This document shows positions 7,244 to 8,639 of a stretch of 8,639 bases of DNA, one piece after another (within the stretch, counting starts at the first letter, position 1; each line of letters begins with the position of its first letter). The notes under the pieces were generated by a model that saw nothing but the letters and a program-made list of their open reading frames with translations, did not search any database and had not been told where the DNA came from. Origin of the DNA: an uncultured Flavobacteriia bacterium (GTDB lineage Bacteria > Bacteroidota > Bacteroidia > Flavobacteriales > Flavobacteriaceae); contig CAMLRV010000083.1 in assembly GCA_946482495.1 (NCBI GenBank), positions 1 through 8,639 of the forward strand. The letters run 5' to 3'. The position numbers and the translations under genes are program-made.

Positions 7244-8639
7244 ATGAAAAAGAATTTTATAATACTGTTGTTTACTTCCCTTTTGAGTTTTGCTCAAAAT
7301 TCGAAGGATTTTTCACTTACGTGGATAAATAATTCCTCTTTAATAATTGGTGATACTAAATATAATTTGCCAAAATTTGAAGCTGCTAATTTTGAGTTTG
7401 ATGCTTCAAACAAAACAGTTAAATATACTAATCTTTTTAACGTTGAAGGTTTAGTTTCTGAAGGTAGTGCTGTTATTACTAATGTTACTTTCGAAACTAT
7501 TAATGTTTCAGATTTAGGAGTTTTGAATCCTTCTAAAATTTCTTCTAAATTAGATTTTAAATCATTTTCATCATCGGCAAGAGATAAAAAGTATTTGTCT
7601 TTCAATTTTAATCCTATAATTAAAGATGGTTCTGAGTATAAAAGAGTGAAATCTTTTGCAATAAATTATACAATTTCAAATTCAAACCGCTCTAATAATG
7701 CAATAAATGCTATTCAAAATTCTGTATTATCAAATGGAAGTTGGAAAAGGTTTTATATTGAAAAATCTGGAGTTTATAAAATAAGTAAAGCTTTTTTACA
7801 AGATATTGGCGTAAATGTTAGTGTTGATCCAAGAAATATTAAAATATATGGTAACGGTGGAAGAATGTTACCACTTTTAAATAGTATTTCTTATCCAAAT
7901 GATTTAGAAGAAAATGCCATTCAATTTATTGGTGAAGAAGATGGGGTTTTTAATGATAGCGATTACATTTTGTTTTATGCAGAAGGTATGGATACTTGGA
8001 ATAAAGAAAGTTTAACCCATGTGAATCAATTTGCAGATAGGTCTTATTATTATGTTAGTACAACGGGCTCTTCTGGAAAAAGAATTCAACCTTATGTTGA
8101 GCCAGGAGCTACTCCAAATTTAACTATGTCTAATTATGATGGTTACCAATATCACGAAGTAGATTTAGTTAATGCAGGAAAAATTGGAAGAAGATGGTTT
8201 GGCGAAAATTTCAATGTGGAAGAAAGTCAAAATTTCGACTTCACTTTGCCTAATTATGTTGCAGGTTCTGCAGTAAATTTTAATGGAAATTTTGCTGCGG
8301 TTTCGTTTGTTATCACTTCTTTTAAAGTTAAAGCTAATAATGTTGAAATTGGAAATGTTTCTATTAATGCTACTTCGGGCTCAGTATTAGGTTTTGAAAA
8401 CATGTTAAACACCAATTTTACTCCAACAAATAATACGGTATCTATTAATTTAGAATACAATAATAGTGGAGTGCCTTCTTCAAAAGGATATTTGGATTAT
8501 ATCATATTAAAATATAATGCTGAATTAAAAGGATATGGGAAACAATATTTGTTTTCAAATAGTTTGGTGGAATCTAATATTGGTGTCGGGCAATTCACGG
8601 TTTCTAACGCTTCTAATATCAAATCGGTTTGGGAAGTTA
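7244..8639 (+). CDS. porU: T9SS C-terminal signal peptidase PorU, 5' part (runs off the window)
   Basis: PorU is the cell-surface C25 (gingipain-like) cysteine peptidase that removes C-terminal sorting domains from T9SS cargo and helps attach cargo to the surface. The window holds the first 465 codons, open to the last base. Residues 1-17 form a signal peptide ending SFA/QN. The rest is the N-terminal beta-rich part, with the PorU-like stretches SWKRFYIEKSGVYKISKAFL, DPRNIKIYGNGG and NDSDYILFYAEG; the last leads toward the C25 peptidase fold. The catalytic His and Cys would lie beyond the window. An upstream in-frame ATG at 7238 would add Met-Ile; the MKKN start at 7244 is a more typical signal-peptide start, but either is possible. 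The identification is supported by divergent gldJ, an arrangement recalled from Flavobacterium, where porV commonly follows porU. Codon use is like that of its neighbours. Confidence 0.88.
   Translation, partial: MKKNFIILLFTSLLSFAQNSKDFSLTWINNSSLIIGDTKYNLPKFEAANFEFDASNKTVKYTNLFNVEGLVSEGSAVITNVTFETINVSDLGVLNPSKISSKLDFKSFSSSARDKKYLSFNFNPIIKDGSEYKRVKSFAINYTISNSNRSNNAINAIQNSVLSNGSWKRFYIEKSGVYKISKAFLQDIGVNVSVDPRNIKIYGNGGRMLPLLNSISYPNDLEENAIQFIGEEDGVFNDSDYILFYAEGMDTWNKESLTHVNQFADRSYYYVSTTGSSGKRIQPYVEPGATPNLTMSNYDGYQYHEVDLVNAGKIGRRWFGENFNVEESQNFDFTLPNYVAGSAVNFNGNFAAVSFVITSFKVKANNVEIGNVSINATSGSVLGFENMLNTNFTPTNNTVSINLEYNNSGVPSSKGYLDYIILKYNAELKGYGKQYLFSNSLVESNIGVGQFTVSNASNIKSVWEV

Noticed and set aside
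7294..8460. Minus-strand open frames at 7294-7605 and 8254-8460
   Set aside because: They are antisense to porU, which is continuous on the plus strand from 7244 to the window end with PorU-like sequence.

Overview
The window looks like a chromosomal segment of a gliding-type Bacteroidota, most likely Flavobacterium or a close relative in the Flavobacteriia. The evidence is very low GC, AT-rich intergenic DNA, no Shine-Dalgarno sequences before the starts, TAnnTTTG-type promoter boxes, and the gene content: a protein with a type IX secretion system (T9SS) C-terminal sorting domain, plus gldJ and porU side by side.

Layout from left to right. Positions 1-410 are a gene-free, AT-rich leader holding one terminator-like palindrome, a 12-bp direct repeat with a 21-bp period, and a candidate promoter. 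Positions 411-3917 (+) encode a large secreted metzincin metalloprotease: signal peptide, propeptide, HExxHxxGxxH catalytic domain, Ig/PKD-like domains, three fibronectin type III units, a GEVED domain and a T9SS type A sorting domain. A perfectly palindromic bidirectional terminator (3938-3968) separates it from the convergent murF (3972-5255, -), which encodes the last cytoplasmic ligase of peptidoglycan precursor synthesis. A second strong hairpin terminator (5268-5299) lies between murF and the gene upstream of it on the same strand, gldJ (5321-7051, -), which encodes the gliding motility/T9SS outer-membrane lipoprotein. A 186-bp divergent intergenic region follows, then the 5' part of porU (7238/7244 to the window end, +), the T9SS C-terminal signal peptidase.

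The genes connect through T9SS. PorU cuts the C-terminal sorting domain from cargo such as the 411-3917 protease, and GldJ supports GldK stability, hence the T9SS core and gliding. murF is probably only a physical neighbour.

The most notable observation is that gldJ as written is interrupted by one in-frame TAA at 5720-5722. The reading frame is the same on both sides and the coding sequence resumes immediately with recognisable GldJ sequence, so this is a point nonsense change (or a base-call error), not a frameshift. It removes the last 132 residues, including the conserved C-terminal core of the FGE-sulfatase-like fold. If real, it predicts loss of gliding and probably impaired T9SS. I found no sign of a new defence system, mobile element, CRISPR array or RNA gene; apart from the gldJ lesion this is an ordinary conserved region.
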